Origin: Oscillospiraceae bacterium
GTDB lineage: Bacteria > Bacillota > Clostridia > Oscillospirales > Ruminococcaceae
NCBI GenBank assembly: GCA_017887325.1
Contig: JAGHIE010000001.1
Span: 186,001-250,000 of the forward strand
DNA: 64,000 nucleotides
Reading direction: 5' to 3'
A program made the translations under genes and the position numbers. The notes under the pieces were generated by a model. That model was given only the letters and a program-made list of their open reading frames with translations. It searched no databases and was not told the DNA's origin. Of this stretch, positions 25,226-34,892 are shown piece after piece (the first letter of the stretch is position 1; every line of letters starts with the position of its first letter).

Positions 25226-26125
25226 TTATCTTTGATTAAGATTATATATCTCATTTTTAAAGCTACAAAAGTTTTCAAGTATTTCATTACCAAGTAAAGT
25301 TATTTGTTTTTTCAAATGTTCGTTTTGTGATTGAACATATCTGTCCAACATAAAACTTGCACTTGTGTGTCCTAATAAACAAGCAATAGCTTTGGGGTCT
25401 GCACCACATTCTAGCAATCTTGTAGCAAAAGTATGTCTACAGATGTGATTTGTAAGTTGTGGTATATTAGTTGATTTTCTTAATCTTAAATATGTTTTCC
25501 TTAAAACAATTTCTGTAATAGGAGTTCCTTTTGTAGTATTAAAAATATATTTGTTATATCTCGGTTGTGTTTCTATGATAGCTCTTGCTATTGGTATTAA
25601 CGGAACATCTCTAATTCCTGCAAGAGATTTACTTTTTTTTATTTTAATTGAATATTTTTTTCTATCATAATCTTCCCATTTTAAATTAATTAATTCCATT
25701 CTTCTCAATCCTGTATTTAATAGAAAAATAATAAGGTGACCATATTTATCCTCCATACAGGCTTTTTCTAATTTTTTTTGTTCATCAATGGTTAGTGCGT
25801 TGATTTCTTTTTGATGAGCAGATTTTGGAATATATAATTCAAATGTTTGTGGCAGTTGAATATATCCATTGGTATGAGCTTTTTTAAGTGATTGAATTAA
25901 CACTATTCTAACTTTATTTATGCTTGATTTTGAAAAACCATTATATGACATCTTATTAAGAACAGCTTGACATTGTAGTTCATTCATATTCTGCAATTCT
26001 AGTGTTTCATCAATTAAGTTTACAATTTTCTTTATTGCCCATTCATAATTATTAAATGTTTTTTCTCCAACTTTTTGTTTAGCATATTCTACCAACCATA
26101 TATTTAACCAATCATTGAACTTCAT
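25226..26125 (-). CDS. int: Tyrosine recombinase, ICE integrase
   Basis: A 299-residue tyrosine recombinase. The N-terminal SAM-like core-binding domain (residues 1-90) precedes the catalytic domain, where the residues can be placed: Arg141 in NTGLRRMEL, His227 and Arg230 in HICRHTFAT, His253 in LLGHTS and the nucleophile Tyr263 in MLDRYVQ. It lacks an N-terminal arm-binding domain of the Tn916 type. The gene starts about 105 nt inside the tRNA-Lys fragment, the usual place for an element integrase, and would catalyse integration into and excision from the tRNA gene. Confidence 0.95.
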   Translation of the reverse strand: MKFNDWLNIWLVEYAKQKVGEKTFNNYEWAIKKIVNLIDETLELQNMNELQCQAVLNKMSYNGFSKSSINKVRIVLIQSLKKAHTNGYIQLPQTFELYIPKSAHQKEINALTIDEQKKLEKACMEDKYGHLIIFLLNTGLRRMELINLKWEDYDRKKYSIKIKKSKSLAGIRDVPLIPIARAIIETQPRYNKYIFNTTKGTPITEIVLRKTYLRLRKSTNIPQLTNHICRHTFATRLLECGADPKAIACLLGHTSASFMLDRYVQSQNEHLKKQITLLGNEILENFCSFKNEIYNLNQR

Positions 26126-26230
26126 TATTCAAATCCTCCTTAAATAGTATTATTTAATTTTAATATATTTTCAAATTAAATAAAAGCATTTAAAATAATG
26201 AAAATTAAAATTAACAAAAAGAACACTTAA

Positions 26231-26275
26231 CTTTTAATCAAAGGGTCCGGAGTTCGAATCTCCGGTGGCTCACCA
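26231..26275 (+). other. attR: 3' part of tRNA-Lys(UUU) at the ICE boundary
   Basis: The segment starts in an anticodon loop CTTTTAA (anticodon TTT), continues through a variable loop and a perfect T arm (CGGAG-TTCGAAT-CTCCG) and ends GTGGCTC-A-CCA. Upstream of the loop the sequence no longer pairs as a tRNA (only three of five anticodon-stem pairs), so this is a 3' fragment and not a functional gene. It is the attachment-site duplication left by integration; the intact tRNA should be at the far left end of the ICE, outside the window. Confidence 0.85.
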
Positions 26276-26276
26276 C

Positions 26277-26312
26277 AAAAGCAATGTAGATATCTACATT
26301 GCTTTTTTACTA
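26277..26312 (+). terminator. Original terminator of the tRNA-Lys gene
   Basis: AAAGCAATGTAGA and TCTACATTGCTTT pair around a TA centre and are followed by a T run. It sits directly after the CCA end and was probably the terminator of the tRNA gene before the ICE separated them. Confidence 0.8.
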
Positions 26313-26423
26313 TAAAATTTCTGTTTTGAAGTAAATTTTATAAAATCTTTTTGGTTGTAAGAAATGCACAAATATGTTGAATGTATATTGAATATTTTTT
26401 ACACATAGATTTTACAAAATCTA

Positions 26424-26452
26424 TTGCAAAATGGGAATTCATATGGTATTAT
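26424..26452 (+). promoter_or_regulatory. Probable S10 operon promoter
   Basis: TTGCAA (26424-26429) and TATTAT (26447-26452) are separated by 17 nt, followed by more A/T-rich sequence (the -10 region can also be read as TATAAT three bases on). It would start a transcript near 26459, about 310 nt before rpsJ. Confidence 0.6.
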
Positions 26453-26458
26453 AATTCT

Positions 26459-26767
26459 TGCGTGACTGCAACAGATATGCGATGAAGCGAAAGGTTGCCA
26501 CAATTGAGTGGGTTTTTTCGTGGAGTATGTCCGATTTTAAACCGGGCGACCAATTTTAAACACTATTGTATGACTAGCAATATCCCTGTATATTTTTACA
26601 GATGTGATTGCAATGATGTTGTATGATTTTTGCCTACCCGGAAAAACAAATGATGTTTTTTCGGATTTTTATTGTAACGATATGAAACACCCGGCAATGT
26701 GTTTTAAGTTTGAGTCGAACCCCCTATAAAACTTATTTGCTTATATAAAAAGAAGGAGGCGACGACA
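26459..26767 (+). promoter_or_regulatory. Long structured leader of the S10 operon
   Basis: About 310 nt between the likely promoter and rpsJ hold no plausible gene. It contains GC-richer blocks unlike normal spacers, for example GCAAC (26468-26472) able to pair with GGTTGC near 26494, and ACCCGG/CCGGG-like patches around 26556-26695. Long S10 leaders often bind a ribosomal protein for autogenous control. I cannot assign the ligand or a named RNA family. Confidence 0.45.
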
Positions 26768-27079
26768 GTGGCAGTCAAAGAAAAAATCAGAATCAGATTG
26801 AAAAGTTATGATCACTCTTTAATCGATGCTGCAGCAGTTAAAATTGTTGAAACAGCAAAAAGAACAGGTGCTAGAGTAAGTGGTCCAATCCCACTACCAA
26901 CACAAAAAGAAATCGTAACAATTCTACGTGCTGTTCATAAATACAAAGATAGCCGTGAACAATTTGAAATGAGAACACACAAAAGACTAATTGATATCCT
27001 AAGACCGTCTGCTAAGACAGTTGAGGCTCTACAAGGTCTTGAACTTCCTGCTGGTGTAGATTTAGAAATTAAATTATAA
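26768..27079 (+). CDS. rpsJ: Ribosomal protein S10
   Basis: A 103-residue S10 (uS10), full length for the family, beginning [16 protein letters not shown] and including [12 protein letters not shown] and RTHKRLIDI. It is part of the head of the 30S subunit and acts as NusE in antitermination. The start codon is GTG, with AAGGAGG 8 nt upstream. It is the first gene of the cluster, after the long leader. Confidence 0.98.
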   Translation: MAVKEKIRIRLKSYDHSLIDAAAVKIVETAKRTGARVSGPIPLPTQKEIVTILRAVHKYKDSREQFEMRTHKRLIDILRPSAKTVEALQGLELPAGVDLEIKL

Positions 27080-27150
27080 TTTCAGTTGAGATTTGCACGA
27101 ACAGGTCATGTTGGTGAAAACCAACCAATAACCTATAAGGAGGTAGCAAT

Positions 27151-27786
27151 ATGAAAAATGCTATTATCGGAAAGAAAATCGGTATGACTCAGATTTTCGA
27201 CGAAAGTGGAAAAGTTATCCCAGTAACAGTTGTTGAAGCTGGCCCTTGCGTAGTTGTTCAAAAGAAAACTATTGAAAACGATGGCTACAATGCTTTACAA
27301 GTAGGTTTCGGCGATATGAAACCACAAAGAGTAAACAAACCACAAAAAGGTCACTTTGCAAAAGGTGATGTGGCTCCAAAAAGAACTTTAAAAGAGTTCA
27401 AATTTGATGATTGCGACGCTTTAAACGTTGGTGACATTATTAAAGCTGACGTATTTGCTGCTGGAGACATCGTTGATGTTTGCGGTACAAGTAAAGGTAA
27501 AGGTTACGCTGGTACTGTTAAGCGTTATAACAACGCTACATTAAAAGCTACTCACGGTACTGGTCCAGTTGCAAGACATGCAGGTTCTATGGGTGCTTGT
27601 TCTGACCCTTCAAGAATCTTCAAAGGTAAAAAAATGCCAGGTCACATGGGTGCTGAAACTGTTACAGTTCAAAATTTAGAAATCGTAAAAGTTGATGCAG
27701 AAAATAATCTAATCGCTATTAAAGGTGCTATTCCAGGTCCTAAAAAAGGTACTGTTACAATAGCTTCTAGCGTTAAGAAAGCTTAA
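27151..27786 (+). CDS. rplC: Ribosomal protein L3
   Basis: A 211-residue L3 (uL3), starting [22 protein letters not shown], with the conserved [35 protein letters not shown] stretch (about residues 131-165) that reaches into the peptidyl-transferase region. Start ATG has AAGGAGG upstream. A 71-nt spacer with a small hairpin separates it from rpsJ. Its stop codon overlaps nothing essential; rplD begins 17 nt later. Confidence 0.98.
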   Translation: MKNAIIGKKIGMTQIFDESGKVIPVTVVEAGPCVVVQKKTIENDGYNALQVGFGDMKPQRVNKPQKGHFAKGDVAPKRTLKEFKFDDCDALNVGDIIKADVFAAGDIVDVCGTSKGKGYAGTVKRYNNATLKATHGTGPVARHAGSMGACSDPSRIFKGKKMPGHMGAETVTVQNLEIVKVDAENNLIAIKGAIPGPKKGTVTIASSVKKA

Positions 27787-27803
27787 TGGAAGGAGGAAGC
27801 AAT

Positions 27804-28427
27804 ATGCCAAAAGTACAAGTTTTAGATATGAACGGCGCTAAGGTAAATGAAATCGAATTAGCTGATGCTATCTTCGGTATCGAACCAAACGCAGTTGTTA
27901 TGCATGCGGCAGTTGTGAACTACCTTGCAAATCAACGTCAAGGTACACAATCTACTTTAACTCGTACAGAAGTACGTGGTGGTGGTCGTAAGCCTTGGAG
28001 ACAAAAAGGAACAGGTCATGCAAGACAAGGTTCTATTCGTGCTCCACAATGGCGTCACGGTGGTGTTGCTTTAGGTCCAAAACCTCGTGATTACAGCTAC
28101 TCCTTAAACAAAAAAGTTAAGAGATTAGCATTAAAATCTGCTTTATCTAGCAAAGTTTTAGATAACGGTTTAGTAGTTGTTGACAACTTCGCTGTTGAAA
28201 ACTACAAAACAAAAGCAGTAGTAAATTCTTTAAAAGCTTTAAATGTTAACAAAAAAGCATTAATCGTTATGCCAGAAGTTGACAACAAAGTTATCAAATC
28301 TGCAAACAACATTCCAGGTGTTAAAACTACATTAGTAAACACATTGAATGTATACGACATCTTAAATCACGACAACATGGTTGTGACAGTAGATGCTGTT
28401 AAGAAAATTGAGGAGGTGTACGCATAA
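27804..28427 (+). CDS. rplD: Ribosomal protein L4
   Basis: A 207-residue L4 (uL4) starting [19 protein letters not shown]. The ATG at 27804 was chosen because GGAGGAAG lies just before it; an in-frame ATG at 27786 lies at the very end of rplC and would add six residues copied from the ribosome binding site. The exposed loop reads [23 protein letters not shown] (about residues 59-81), which lines the exit tunnel. L4 often autoregulates the S10 operon. Its TAATG end overlaps rplW by one base. Confidence 0.97.
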   Translation: MPKVQVLDMNGAKVNEIELADAIFGIEPNAVVMHAAVVNYLANQRQGTQSTLTRTEVRGGGRKPWRQKGTGHARQGSIRAPQWRHGGVALGPKPRDYSYSLNKKVKRLALKSALSSKVLDNGLVVVDNFAVENYKTKAVVNSLKALNVNKKALIVMPEVDNKVIKSANNIPGVKTTLVNTLNVYDILNHDNMVVTVDAVKKIEEVYA

Positions 28428-28723
28428 TGACTAAAGTTGCTCAAGACATTATCATTAAGCCTATCATCACTGAGAATTCTATGGAAGGTCTTGGTTTAAA
28501 AAAATACACCTTCAAAGTTGCAAAAGATTCTAACAAAGTTGAAATTGCAAAAGCTTGTGAACAACTTTTCGGCGTTAAAGTTGCAAAAGTAAACACAATG
28601 AATGTTCGTGGCCGTTTCAAAAGAATGGGTAGAGCAGAAGGTTACAAACCAAACTGGAAAAAAGCTATCATTACTTTAACAGAAGATTCAAAAACAATCG
28701 AATTCTTCGAAGGTATGTTCTAA
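28427..28723 (+). CDS. rplW: Ribosomal protein L23
   Basis: A 98-residue L23 (uL23): [22 protein letters not shown], with the loop RGRFKRMGRAEGYKPNWKKAIITL near residues 61-84. It sits at the exit of the peptide tunnel and docks SRP and trigger factor. The start overlaps the rplD stop by one base (TAATG). It is followed by an unusually long, structured spacer before rplB. Confidence 0.98.
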   Translation: MTKVAQDIIIKPIITENSMEGLGLKKYTFKVAKDSNKVEIAKACEQLFGVKVAKVNTMNVRGRFKRMGRAEGYKPNWKKAIITLTEDSKTIEFFEGMF

Positions 28724-28834
28724 TCTAGCTTTTAACAGAAAGTTTCTTCCATTTGAGAGGGTTTTGCCTCTCAGGTGATGTATGAAAAGTATTAGTACTT
28801 TTCGCTAAACCGAATTTAAGGAGAGTGAAACGTA
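28724..28834 (+). promoter_or_regulatory. Structured spacer between rplW and rplB
   Basis: This 111-nt spacer has two clear hairpins, TGAGAGG with CCTCTCA (28754-28774 region) and GAAAAGTA with TACTTTTC (about 28782-28801), and no gene. Other spacers in the cluster are mostly under 30 nt, so it may be a processing or regulatory site. Confidence 0.4.
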
Positions 28835-29668
28835 ATGGCTATTAAGTCTTACAAACCAACCACTGCTTCTAGACGTCAAATGACAGTTACAGATTACAGT
28901 GGTTTATCTAAAGTTGCTCCTGAAAAAAGTCTTTTACAACCATTAAAGAAAAATTCAGGTCGTAACAGCTACGGTAGAATCACAGTTAGACATCGTGGCG
29001 GCGGTAATAGAAGAAAATACCGTGTAATAGATTTCAAAAGAGATAAAGTTGGCATGAACGCTACAGTATTAACATTAGAATACGATCCAAACCGTTCAGC
29101 TCACATTGCTCTTGTACAATATGAAGACGGAGAAAAAAGATACATTGTTGCTCCAAACGAATTAAAAGTTGGCGATGTAATTCGCTCAGGTGCTGACGCT
29201 GATATCAAACCAGGTAACGCTTTACCAATGGTTAATATCCCAGTAGGTACATTCATTCACAACATTGAATTATACCCAGGCAAAGGTGCTCAATTAGTTC
29301 GTGCAGCTGGTAACATGGCTCAACTTATGGCTAAAGAAGGCAAATATGCTTTAATTAGATTACCATCAGGCGAGTTAAGAAACGTTCCAGTTGAATGTAT
29401 GGCAACAGTTGGTCAAGTTGGTAACACTGACCATGAAAACGTTAATATCGGTAAAGCTGGTAAAAAACGTCACATGGGTTGGAGACCTACAGTTCGTGGT
29501 TCTGTTATGAACCCTTGCGATCACCCACACGGTGGTGGTGAAGGTAAATCACCAATCGGTCGTCCAGGACCAGTTACTCCTTGGGGTAAACCAACACTTG
29601 GTTACAAAACTCGTGCTAAACATCATCGCTCCGATAAATTTATCGTAAAACGCAGAAATGCTAAGTAG
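28835..29668 (+). CDS. rplB: Ribosomal protein L2
   Basis: A 277-residue L2 (uL2) beginning [17 protein letters not shown]. The C-terminal conserved segment reads [25 protein letters not shown], including the His required for peptidyl transfer. Cys replaces the more usual Val in NPVDHPHGG. Start ATG is preceded by AAGGAGAG. It is a primary 50S protein near the peptidyl-transferase centre. Confidence 0.98.
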   Translation: MAIKSYKPTTASRRQMTVTDYSGLSKVAPEKSLLQPLKKNSGRNSYGRITVRHRGGGNRRKYRVIDFKRDKVGMNATVLTLEYDPNRSAHIALVQYEDGEKRYIVAPNELKVGDVIRSGADADIKPGNALPMVNIPVGTFIHNIELYPGKGAQLVRAAGNMAQLMAKEGKYALIRLPSGELRNVPVECMATVGQVGNTDHENVNIGKAGKKRHMGWRPTVRGSVMNPCDHPHGGGEGKSPIGRPGPVTPWGKPTLGYKTRAKHHRSDKFIVKRRNAK

Positions 29669-29690
29669 TTCGAAAGGAGGCAGATGAATT

Positions 29691-29975
29691 ATGGGTAGAA
29701 GCATTAAGAAAGGGCCTTTCGTTCAACCGGTCCTATTAAAAAGAGTATTAGAAATGAATGAAGCAGGCGAGAAAAAGGTTTTGAAGACTTGGAGCCGTGC
29801 ATCCACTATCTTCCCTGATTTCGTTGGTCATACATTCGCAGTACATGATGGACGCAAACACGTTCCAGTATATGTTACAGAGGATATGGTAGGTCATAAA
29901 TTAGGAGAATTCGCTCCAACAAGAACCTACAAAGGACATGCTGGATCAAAAACATCAAACAATGGTAAGAAATAG
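29691..29975 (+). CDS. rpsS: Ribosomal protein S19
   Basis: A 94-residue S19 (uS19), [19 protein letters not shown], with the signature [42 protein letters not shown]. It forms the 30S head with S13. AAAGGAGG lies 10 nt upstream of ATG and the gene is 22 nt after rplB. Confidence 0.98.
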   Translation: MGRSIKKGPFVQPVLLKRVLEMNEAGEKKVLKTWSRASTIFPDFVGHTFAVHDGRKHVPVYVTEDMVGHKLGEFAPTRTYKGHAGSKTSNNGKK

Positions 29976-29994
29976 GCCGGAAGGAGGATTTTAA

Positions 29995-30330
29995 ATGGAA
30001 GCAAAAGCACATTTAAGATATGTCCGTATCGCACCTAGAAAAGTTAAAATAGTTTTAGACTTAATCAGAGGTAAAGACGCTAAACTTGCGATGGCAATCT
30101 TAAAACAAACACCAAAGGCTGCTAGTGAGCACCTTGAAAAACTTCTAAAATCGGCCGTAGCGAATGCGGAAAACAATCACGGTATGGATAAAGATAATCT
30201 ATACGTTGCTGAATGTTTCGTTTGTCCTGGTCCAATTTTAAAAAGAATTAGACCAAGAGCACAAGGCCGTGCGTTCCGTGTTCTTAAAAGAACATCTCAT
30301 ATAACAATTGTTCTTAAAGAAAAGGAATAA
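29995..30330 (+). CDS. rplV: Ribosomal protein L22
   Basis: A 111-residue L22 (uL22), [27 protein letters not shown], with the tunnel loop region [29 protein letters not shown] (about residues 75-103), the site of macrolide-resistance changes in other bacteria. AAGGAGG precedes ATG. It is 19 nt after rpsS in the same operon. Confidence 0.98.
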   Translation: MEAKAHLRYVRIAPRKVKIVLDLIRGKDAKLAMAILKQTPKAASEHLEKLLKSAVANAENNHGMDKDNLYVAECFVCPGPILKRIRPRAQGRAFRVLKRTSHITIVLKEKE

Positions 30331-30350
30331 GCTGAAAGAGGAGGTAAACT

Positions 30351-31067
30351 ATGGGACAAAAAGTAAACCCACATGGTATTAGAGTGGGCGTTATTAAAGA
30401 CTGGGATTCCCGCTGGTTTGCGAATGATAACGCTTTCGGCGATACTTTAGTTGAAGACTATAAAGTACGTAAGTTCTTGAAAAAGACTTTATATGCTGCT
30501 GGCGTTCCACGCATCGAAATCGAGCGTGATGCAGAAAGAGTAAGAATCCACATTCACTGCGCTAAACCAGGTTTAGTTATCGGTAAAGGCGGAGCTGAAA
30601 TCGAAAAATTAAAAGCGCAACTAACAAAAATGGTTGCTGGAAATAAACAAGTTTTAATCAACATCGTTGAAGTAAAACAACCTGACTTATCTGCTACATT
30701 AGTAGCTGAAAACATTGCAGCTCAATTAGAAAGACGTGTATCTTTCAGAAGAGCTATGAAACAAGCTATTGGACGTACAATGAGACTTGGTGCTAAAGGT
30801 ATCAAAACTCGTGTTTCTGGTCGTTTAGGCGGAGCTGAAATCGCTAGAGCTGAAGACTACCATGAAGGTACAATTCCACTACAAACATTAAGAGCTGACA
30901 TTGACTATGGTTTTGCTGAAGCAGACACAACATATGGTAAATTAGGCGTTAAAGTTTGGATTTATAAAGGCGAAGTTTTAAAAGGAGATATCGCTAAAGC
31001 TAGAGCTAGAATGGATGCTCCTAAAAACAATCGTAGAAGACCTCGTAAGGAAGGAGGAAGTAAATAA
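30351..31067 (+). CDS. rpsC: Ribosomal protein S3
   Basis: A 238-residue S3 (uS3), [23 protein letters not shown], with a KH domain ([19 protein letters not shown], about residues 66-84) and the C-terminal domain [31 protein letters not shown]. It lines the mRNA entry channel. The C-terminus is a basic tail ([13 protein letters not shown]). Its stop overlaps the rplP start by one base. Confidence 0.98.
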   Translation: MGQKVNPHGIRVGVIKDWDSRWFANDNAFGDTLVEDYKVRKFLKKTLYAAGVPRIEIERDAERVRIHIHCAKPGLVIGKGGAEIEKLKAQLTKMVAGNKQVLINIVEVKQPDLSATLVAENIAAQLERRVSFRRAMKQAIGRTMRLGAKGIKTRVSGRLGGAEIARAEDYHEGTIPLQTLRADIDYGFAEADTTYGKLGVKVWIYKGEVLKGDIAKARARMDAPKNNRRRPRKEGGSK

Positions 31068-31492
31068 TGTTATTACCAAAAAGAGTAAAATTCCGTCGTC
31101 AACAACGCGGAAGAATGAAAGGTAAAGCTACTCGTGGTAACTTTGTAAGCCACGGTCAGTATGGTATCCAAGCATTGGAACCAGCATGGATTACTTCCAA
31201 CCAAATTGAGGCTGCTCGTATTGCTATGACTCGTTACATCAAACGTGGCGGTCAAGTTTGGATCAAAATATTCCCTGATAAACCGGTAACAGAACAACCT
31301 GCTGAAACTCGAATGGGTAAAGGTAAAGGTTCACCAGAATATTGGGTAGCAGTAGTTAAACCAGGCAGAGTAATGTTCGAAATCGCTGGCGTTTCTGAAG
31401 AAGTAGCTAGAGAAGCGATGAGACTTGCTATGCACAAACTTCCAATCAAATGTAAGTTTGTAACTAAAGAAGAGACAGGTGGTGAGCAATAA
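31067..31492 (+). CDS. rplP: Ribosomal protein L16
   Basis: A 141-residue L16 (uL16), [25 protein letters not shown], with [30 protein letters not shown] near residues 83-112. It binds near the A-site tRNA elbow in the 50S. TAATG overlaps join it both to rpsC before and rpmC after, giving tight translational coupling. Confidence 0.98.
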   Translation: MLLPKRVKFRRQQRGRMKGKATRGNFVSHGQYGIQALEPAWITSNQIEAARIAMTRYIKRGGQVWIKIFPDKPVTEQPAETRMGKGKGSPEYWVAVVKPGRVMFEIAGVSEEVAREAMRLAMHKLPIKCKFVTKEETGGEQ

Positions 31493-31692
31493 TGAAAAAT
31501 AACGAAATAAGAGAAATGTCACTTGTTGAATTAAATCAAAAATTATCTGATTTAAAAGCTGAGTTATTTAATCTTCGTTTCCAATTAGCTGTAAATCAAC
31601 TCGATAATCCTATGAGAATTAAAGCAGTGAAAAAAGATATTGCTCGCATCAACACTGTTATTCGTGAAATCGAATTAAAAGAGCAACAATAG
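31492..31692 (+). CDS. rpmC: Ribosomal protein L29
   Basis: A 66-residue L29 (uL29), [44 protein letters not shown], a two-helix coiled hairpin protein at the tunnel exit close to L23. Its ATG overlaps the rplP stop (TAATG). Normal family length. Confidence 0.97.
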   Translation: MKNNEIREMSLVELNQKLSDLKAELFNLRFQLAVNQLDNPMRIKAVKKDIARINTVIREIELKEQQ

Positions 31693-31711
31693 GAAGGGAG
31701 AGTTTTAAACT

Positions 31712-31966
31712 ATGGAAAGAAACCTCAGAAAAACTAGGGTTGGTACCGTAGTCAGCGATAAAATGGATAAAACAATTGTTGTATCAATTGCTGACAATGT
31801 TAGACATCCCCTTTACAAAAAAATTATTAAACGCACAATTAAACTAAAAGCACATGACGAACAAAACGCATGTGGTATTGGTGATAGAGTGTTAATTATG
31901 GAAACTCGTCCATTGTCAAAAGACAAACGTTGGAGAGTAGTAGAAATCATCGAAAAAGCAAAATAG
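31712..31966 (+). CDS. rpsQ: Ribosomal protein S17
   Basis: An 84-residue S17 (uS17), [26 protein letters not shown], an OB-fold primary binder of 16S rRNA with the conserved [13 protein letters not shown] and [18 protein letters not shown]. It has GGAAGGGAG about 12 nt upstream. A 60-nt spacer then precedes rplN. Confidence 0.97.
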   Translation: MERNLRKTRVGTVVSDKMDKTIVVSIADNVRHPLYKKIIKRTIKLKAHDEQNACGIGDRVLIMETRPLSKDKRWRVVEIIEKAK

Positions 31967-32026
31967 TATTTTTCGTTTCGGAGAATTTAAAATATTTTGT
32001 TGTAAGGCCGAAAGGAGGAACGCACT

Positions 32027-32395
32027 GTGATACAAATGCAAACATACCTAAAGGTAGCTGACAACACAGGTGCTAAAGAATTAATGTGTATCCGTGTGTT
32101 AGGTGGTTCCCGTAGAAGGTACGCTAACATAGGTGACGTTGTTGTAGCTTCAGTTAAAAAAGCTGCACCAGGTGGCGTTGTTAAAAAAGGCGATGTTGTT
32201 AAAGCAGTAATCGTTCGTTCAGCAAAAGGTTTACGTCGTGAAGATGGTTCTTACATCCGTTTCGACGAAAACGCTGCTGTAATTATAAGAGAAGATAAAA
32301 ACCCAAGGGGCACCCGTATTTTTGGCCCGGTAGCTAGAGAACTTCGTGATAAAGAATATATGAAGATCTTATCTCTTGCACCGGAAGTGCTTTAA
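32027..32395 (+). CDS. rplN: Ribosomal protein L14
   Basis: A 122-residue L14 (uL14), [33 protein letters not shown]. The start codon is GTG; the in-frame ATG three codons on would cut off the conserved first residues, and AAAGGAGG is correctly spaced from GTG. It bridges the subunits in the 70S ribosome. Full length. Confidence 0.97.
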   Translation: MIQMQTYLKVADNTGAKELMCIRVLGGSRRRYANIGDVVVASVKKAAPGGVVKKGDVVKAVIVRSAKGLRREDGSYIRFDENAAVIIREDKNPRGTRIFGPVARELRDKEYMKILSLAPEVL

Positions 32396-32411
32396 TGGAG
32401 GTGCGTGAAGT

Positions 32412-32732
32412 ATGAATAAATTACACGTAAAAACTGGCGATAACGTAATGATTATCTCTGGTAAAGATAAAGGTAAAACTGGTAAAGTTTTAGAAGTTAG
32501 CCCAAAAGAAGGTAAAGTTATTGTTGAAGGTTTAAATATCGTAACAAAACACATGAAACCAAGAAGAATGGGTGAACAAGGCGGTATAGTTAAAGCAGAA
32601 GGTGCTTTATACGCTTGTAAAGTTATGCCAGTATGTCCAAAATGTGGCAAAGCTACAAGAGTTGGACATGTAGAAAAAGATGGCAAAAAAGTACGCGTTT
32701 GCAAACATGCTAATTGCGGCGAAACATTTTAA
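32412..32732 (+). CDS. rplX: Ribosomal protein L24, with zinc-ribbon segment
   Basis: A 106-residue L24 (uL24). The N-terminal KOW motif reads [21 protein letters not shown]. The C-terminal region has [24 protein letters not shown] and a final CGE, a zinc-ribbon form of L24 with C-x-x-C pairs (residues about 75-103). L24 starts 50S assembly. GGAGGTGCG lies upstream of ATG. Confidence 0.97.
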   Translation: MNKLHVKTGDNVMIISGKDKGKTGKVLEVSPKEGKVIVEGLNIVTKHMKPRRMGEQGGIVKAEGALYACKVMPVCPKCGKATRVGHVEKDGKKVRVCKHANCGETF

Positions 32733-32748
32733 GTAAGGAGAGAACAGT

Positions 32749-33291
32749 ATGGCAGCAAGATTAAAAGAATTTTACAAAACTGAAGTTGCTCCAGCTTTAA
32801 TGAAAAAGTTTGAGTACAAAAGTGTCATGCAAATTCCGAAGCTTGATAAAATCGTCGTAAACGTTGCTTGCGGCGAAGCAGCAGGTAATTCAAAAATGAT
32901 GGAAGCTGTTGTTGGCGATTTGGCTAAAATCACTGGTCAAAAACCAGTTATTTGCCGCGCTAGAAAATCAGTTGCTAACTTCAAACTTCGTGAAGGTATG
33001 CCAATCGGCGCGAAAGTAACACTTCGTGACGAAATGATGTACGAATTCTTGGACCGCTTCTTTAACGTTGCGCTTCCACGTGTTCGTGATTTCAGAGGAA
33101 TTAATGCTAACTCTTTTGACGGTAGAGGTAACTACTCTGTTGGTCTAAAAGAACAATTAATCTTCCCAGAAATCGAATATGATAAAATAGATAAATTACG
33201 TGGTATGGATATTTCATTCATTACTACAGCTAAAACAGATGAAGAAGCTCGTGAGTTATTAACACTTATGGGTGCACCATTTGCAAAATAA
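32749..33291 (+). CDS. rplE: Ribosomal protein L5
   Basis: A 180-residue L5 (uL5), [44 protein letters not shown], with [24 protein letters not shown] and [23 protein letters not shown]. It binds 5S rRNA in the central protuberance. AAGGAGAG precedes ATG. Normal length. Confidence 0.98.
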   Translation: MAARLKEFYKTEVAPALMKKFEYKSVMQIPKLDKIVVNVACGEAAGNSKMMEAVVGDLAKITGQKPVICRARKSVANFKLREGMPIGAKVTLRDEMMYEFLDRFFNVALPRVRDFRGINANSFDGRGNYSVGLKEQLIFPEIEYDKIDKLRGMDISFITTAKTDEEARELLTLMGAPFAK

Positions 33292-33306
33292 GGGAGGAAA
33301 TAGAAT

Positions 33307-33492
33307 ATGGCTAAAAAGTCTATGATTGCTAAACAGCAAAGAGAGCCTAAGTTTTCTACCCGTGCATACAACAGATGTAAAATATGTGGTAGACCACACG
33401 CTTACTTAAGAAAATATGGCATCTGTCGTATTTGTTTTAGAGAACTTGCTTACAAAGGACAAATTCCTGGAGTTAAAAAGGCTAGCTGGTAA
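33307..33492 (+). CDS. rpsN: Ribosomal protein S14, zinc-binding type
   Basis: A 61-residue S14 (uS14) of the short zinc form: Cys24, Cys27, Cys40 and Cys43 ([20 protein letters not shown]). It lies in the head of the 30S subunit. AGGGAGGAA is about 8 nt before ATG. The cluster therefore carries the zinc-dependent S14. Confidence 0.98.
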   Translation: MAKKSMIAKQQREPKFSTRAYNRCKICGRPHAYLRKYGICRICFRELAYKGQIPGVKKASW

Positions 33493-33551
33493 AACTGAAT
33501 ATTTAAGATATATTCAAAGTTATCCAGCGTGAGCATAAGGAGGTTGACGAA

Positions 33552-33950
33552 ATGCAAATCACCGATACTATTGCTGATATGCTAACTAGAATTCGTAATG
33601 CGAATTCTGCAAAACATGAAACCGTTGACGTACCTGCTTCTAACATGAAAAAAGCTATTGCTCAAATTCTTGTTGATGAAGGTTATGTAAAATCATTCCA
33701 AGTGATTGAAGACGGTAAACAAGGTATCATCCGTATTACATTAAAATATGGTGAAAACAAATCACAAGTAATCACAGGTCTACGCAGAGTATCAAAACCT
33801 GGTTTACGTATTTACTCAAGTTGCGAAGATATGCCAAAAGTTATGAGAGGCTTAGGTATAGCTATCGTATCTACTTCAAAAGGCGTTATGACAGACAAAG
33901 CTGCTCGTAAATTAAATGTTGGCGGCGAAGTTTTAGCGTTTGTTTGGTAA
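33552..33950 (+). CDS. rpsH: Ribosomal protein S8
   Basis: A 132-residue S8 (uS8), [40 protein letters not shown], ending [31 protein letters not shown] ([11 protein letters not shown]). It binds the central domain of 16S rRNA and in other bacteria represses the spc operon. AAGGAGG is 6 nt before ATG. Confidence 0.98.
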   Translation: MQITDTIADMLTRIRNANSAKHETVDVPASNMKKAIAQILVDEGYVKSFQVIEDGKQGIIRITLKYGENKSQVITGLRRVSKPGLRIYSSCEDMPKVMRGLGIAIVSTSKGVMTDKAARKLNVGGEVLAFVW

Positions 33951-33965
33951 TAAGGAGGGGCTAGA

Positions 33966-34511
33966 ATGTCAAGAATCGGTAGAAAACCTATAGATGTTCC
34001 CTCCAATGTAGAGGTTAAAATCGACGGACATCACATTACTGTGAAAGGTCCTAAGGGAACTCTAGAACGTGATTTTCATAAAGATATGACAGTTACATTA
34101 GAAGGAAACGTTATTAGTGTAACTCGTCCAAGCGAAAATAAATTACACAAATCACTACATGGATTAACAAGAACATTAATCAGCAACATGATAGTGGGTG
34201 TATCTGAAGGCTTTAAGAAAGAGCTTGAAATTCAAGGTGTTGGTTACCGTTGTGCAAAACAAGGTAAAGATCTTGTTATGAACTTAGGTTATTCACACCA
34301 AGTAATCGTGCCTGAAATCGATGGCATCACAATCGAAGTACCAGCACAAAACAGAATTGTTATTTGTGGTCCTGACAAACAAAAAGTTGGACAATTCGCA
34401 GCAGAAGTTCGTGAAAAACGTCCACCAGAACCATACAAAGGCAAGGGTGTTCGTTACGTTGGCGAATATGTACAACGTAAAGAAGGTAAAGCTGGTAAAG
34501 GCAGCAAGTAA
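33966..34511 (+). CDS. rplF: Ribosomal protein L6
   Basis: A 181-residue L6 (uL6), MSRIGRKPIDVPSNVEVKIDGHHITVKGPKGTLER, with the second-domain signature PEPYKGKGVRYVGEYVQRKEGKAGK. It lies near the factor-binding site. AAGGAGG precedes ATG; 15 nt after rpsH. Confidence 0.98.
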   Translation: MSRIGRKPIDVPSNVEVKIDGHHITVKGPKGTLERDFHKDMTVTLEGNVISVTRPSENKLHKSLHGLTRTLISNMIVGVSEGFKKELEIQGVGYRCAKQGKDLVMNLGYSHQVIVPEIDGITIEVPAQNRIVICGPDKQKVGQFAAEVREKRPPEPYKGKGVRYVGEYVQRKEGKAGKGSK

Positions 34512-34532
34512 AGGTAAAGGAGTGACTAGCAC

Positions 34533-34892
34533 ATGGTGAACAAACCTGATAAAAATAAAGCTAGATTAAAAAGACACCGTAGAGTTCGTGCTAAAATTAG
34601 CGGTACTCCAAGTTGTCCACGCCTAAACGTATTCCGCTCCAGCAAGCATATATATGCTCAGTTGATCGACGATGTAAACGGCGTAACATTAGTTGCTGCA
34701 TCTTCAATGGATAAAGATTTTGAAGGTTTCGGCGGCAATAAAGAAGCAGCTAAAAAAGTTGGTCAGTTAATTGGTAAAAAAGCTGTTGAGAAAGGTATCG
34801 AAACAGTTGTTTTTGACCGTGGCGGTTACCTATATCATGGTAGAGTAAAAGAATTAGCTGATGGAGCCCGTGAGAGCGGCCTCAAGTTTTAG
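34533..34892 (+). CDS. rplR: Ribosomal protein L18
   Basis: A 119-residue L18 (uL18), [47 protein letters not shown], binding 5S rRNA with L5. The C-terminus [25 protein letters not shown] is conserved. ATG is preceded by AAAGGAG at a distance of 10 nt. Confidence 0.98.
   Translation: MVNKPDKNKARLKRHRRVRAKISGTPSCPRLNVFRSSKHIYAQLIDDVNGVTLVAASSMDKDFEGFGGNKEAAKKVGQLIGKKAVEKGIETVVFDRGGYLYHGRVKELADGARESGLKF

Larger units (their letters stand above)
1..26275. mobile_element. Integrative and conjugative element, integrase-proximal part
   Basis: The region holds a tyrosine integrase at its right edge, a copy of the 3' end of tRNA-Lys, ParA/ParB, Ssb, an ArdC-like protein and type IV secretion genes, almost all read leftward. 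This is the gene content of an ICE that inserted at the 3' end of a tRNA gene. The left end, the intact tRNA and the relaxase are not in the window. Cargo includes a sortase-assembled pilus operon. The partition genes suggest that the circular form is actively maintained. The right boundary is well placed by the tRNA fragment; the left boundary is only the window edge. Confidence 0.9.

Noticed and set aside
26221..26275. Intact tRNA-Lys gene
   Set aside because: Only the part from the anticodon loop to CCA is tRNA-like; there is no D arm or 5' acceptor strand and the anticodon stem is mismatched.
1..26275. Relaxase gene in the ICE
   Set aside because: No protein in the visible part shows relaxase motifs; it probably lies left of the window.
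27786..27803. Longer start for rplD
   Set aside because: The extra six codons are the ribosome binding site itself; conserved L4 starts at MPKVQV.
34321..34539. Plus-strand frame overlapping rplF and rplR
   Set aside because: Out-of-frame shadow of rplF with no ribosome binding site.
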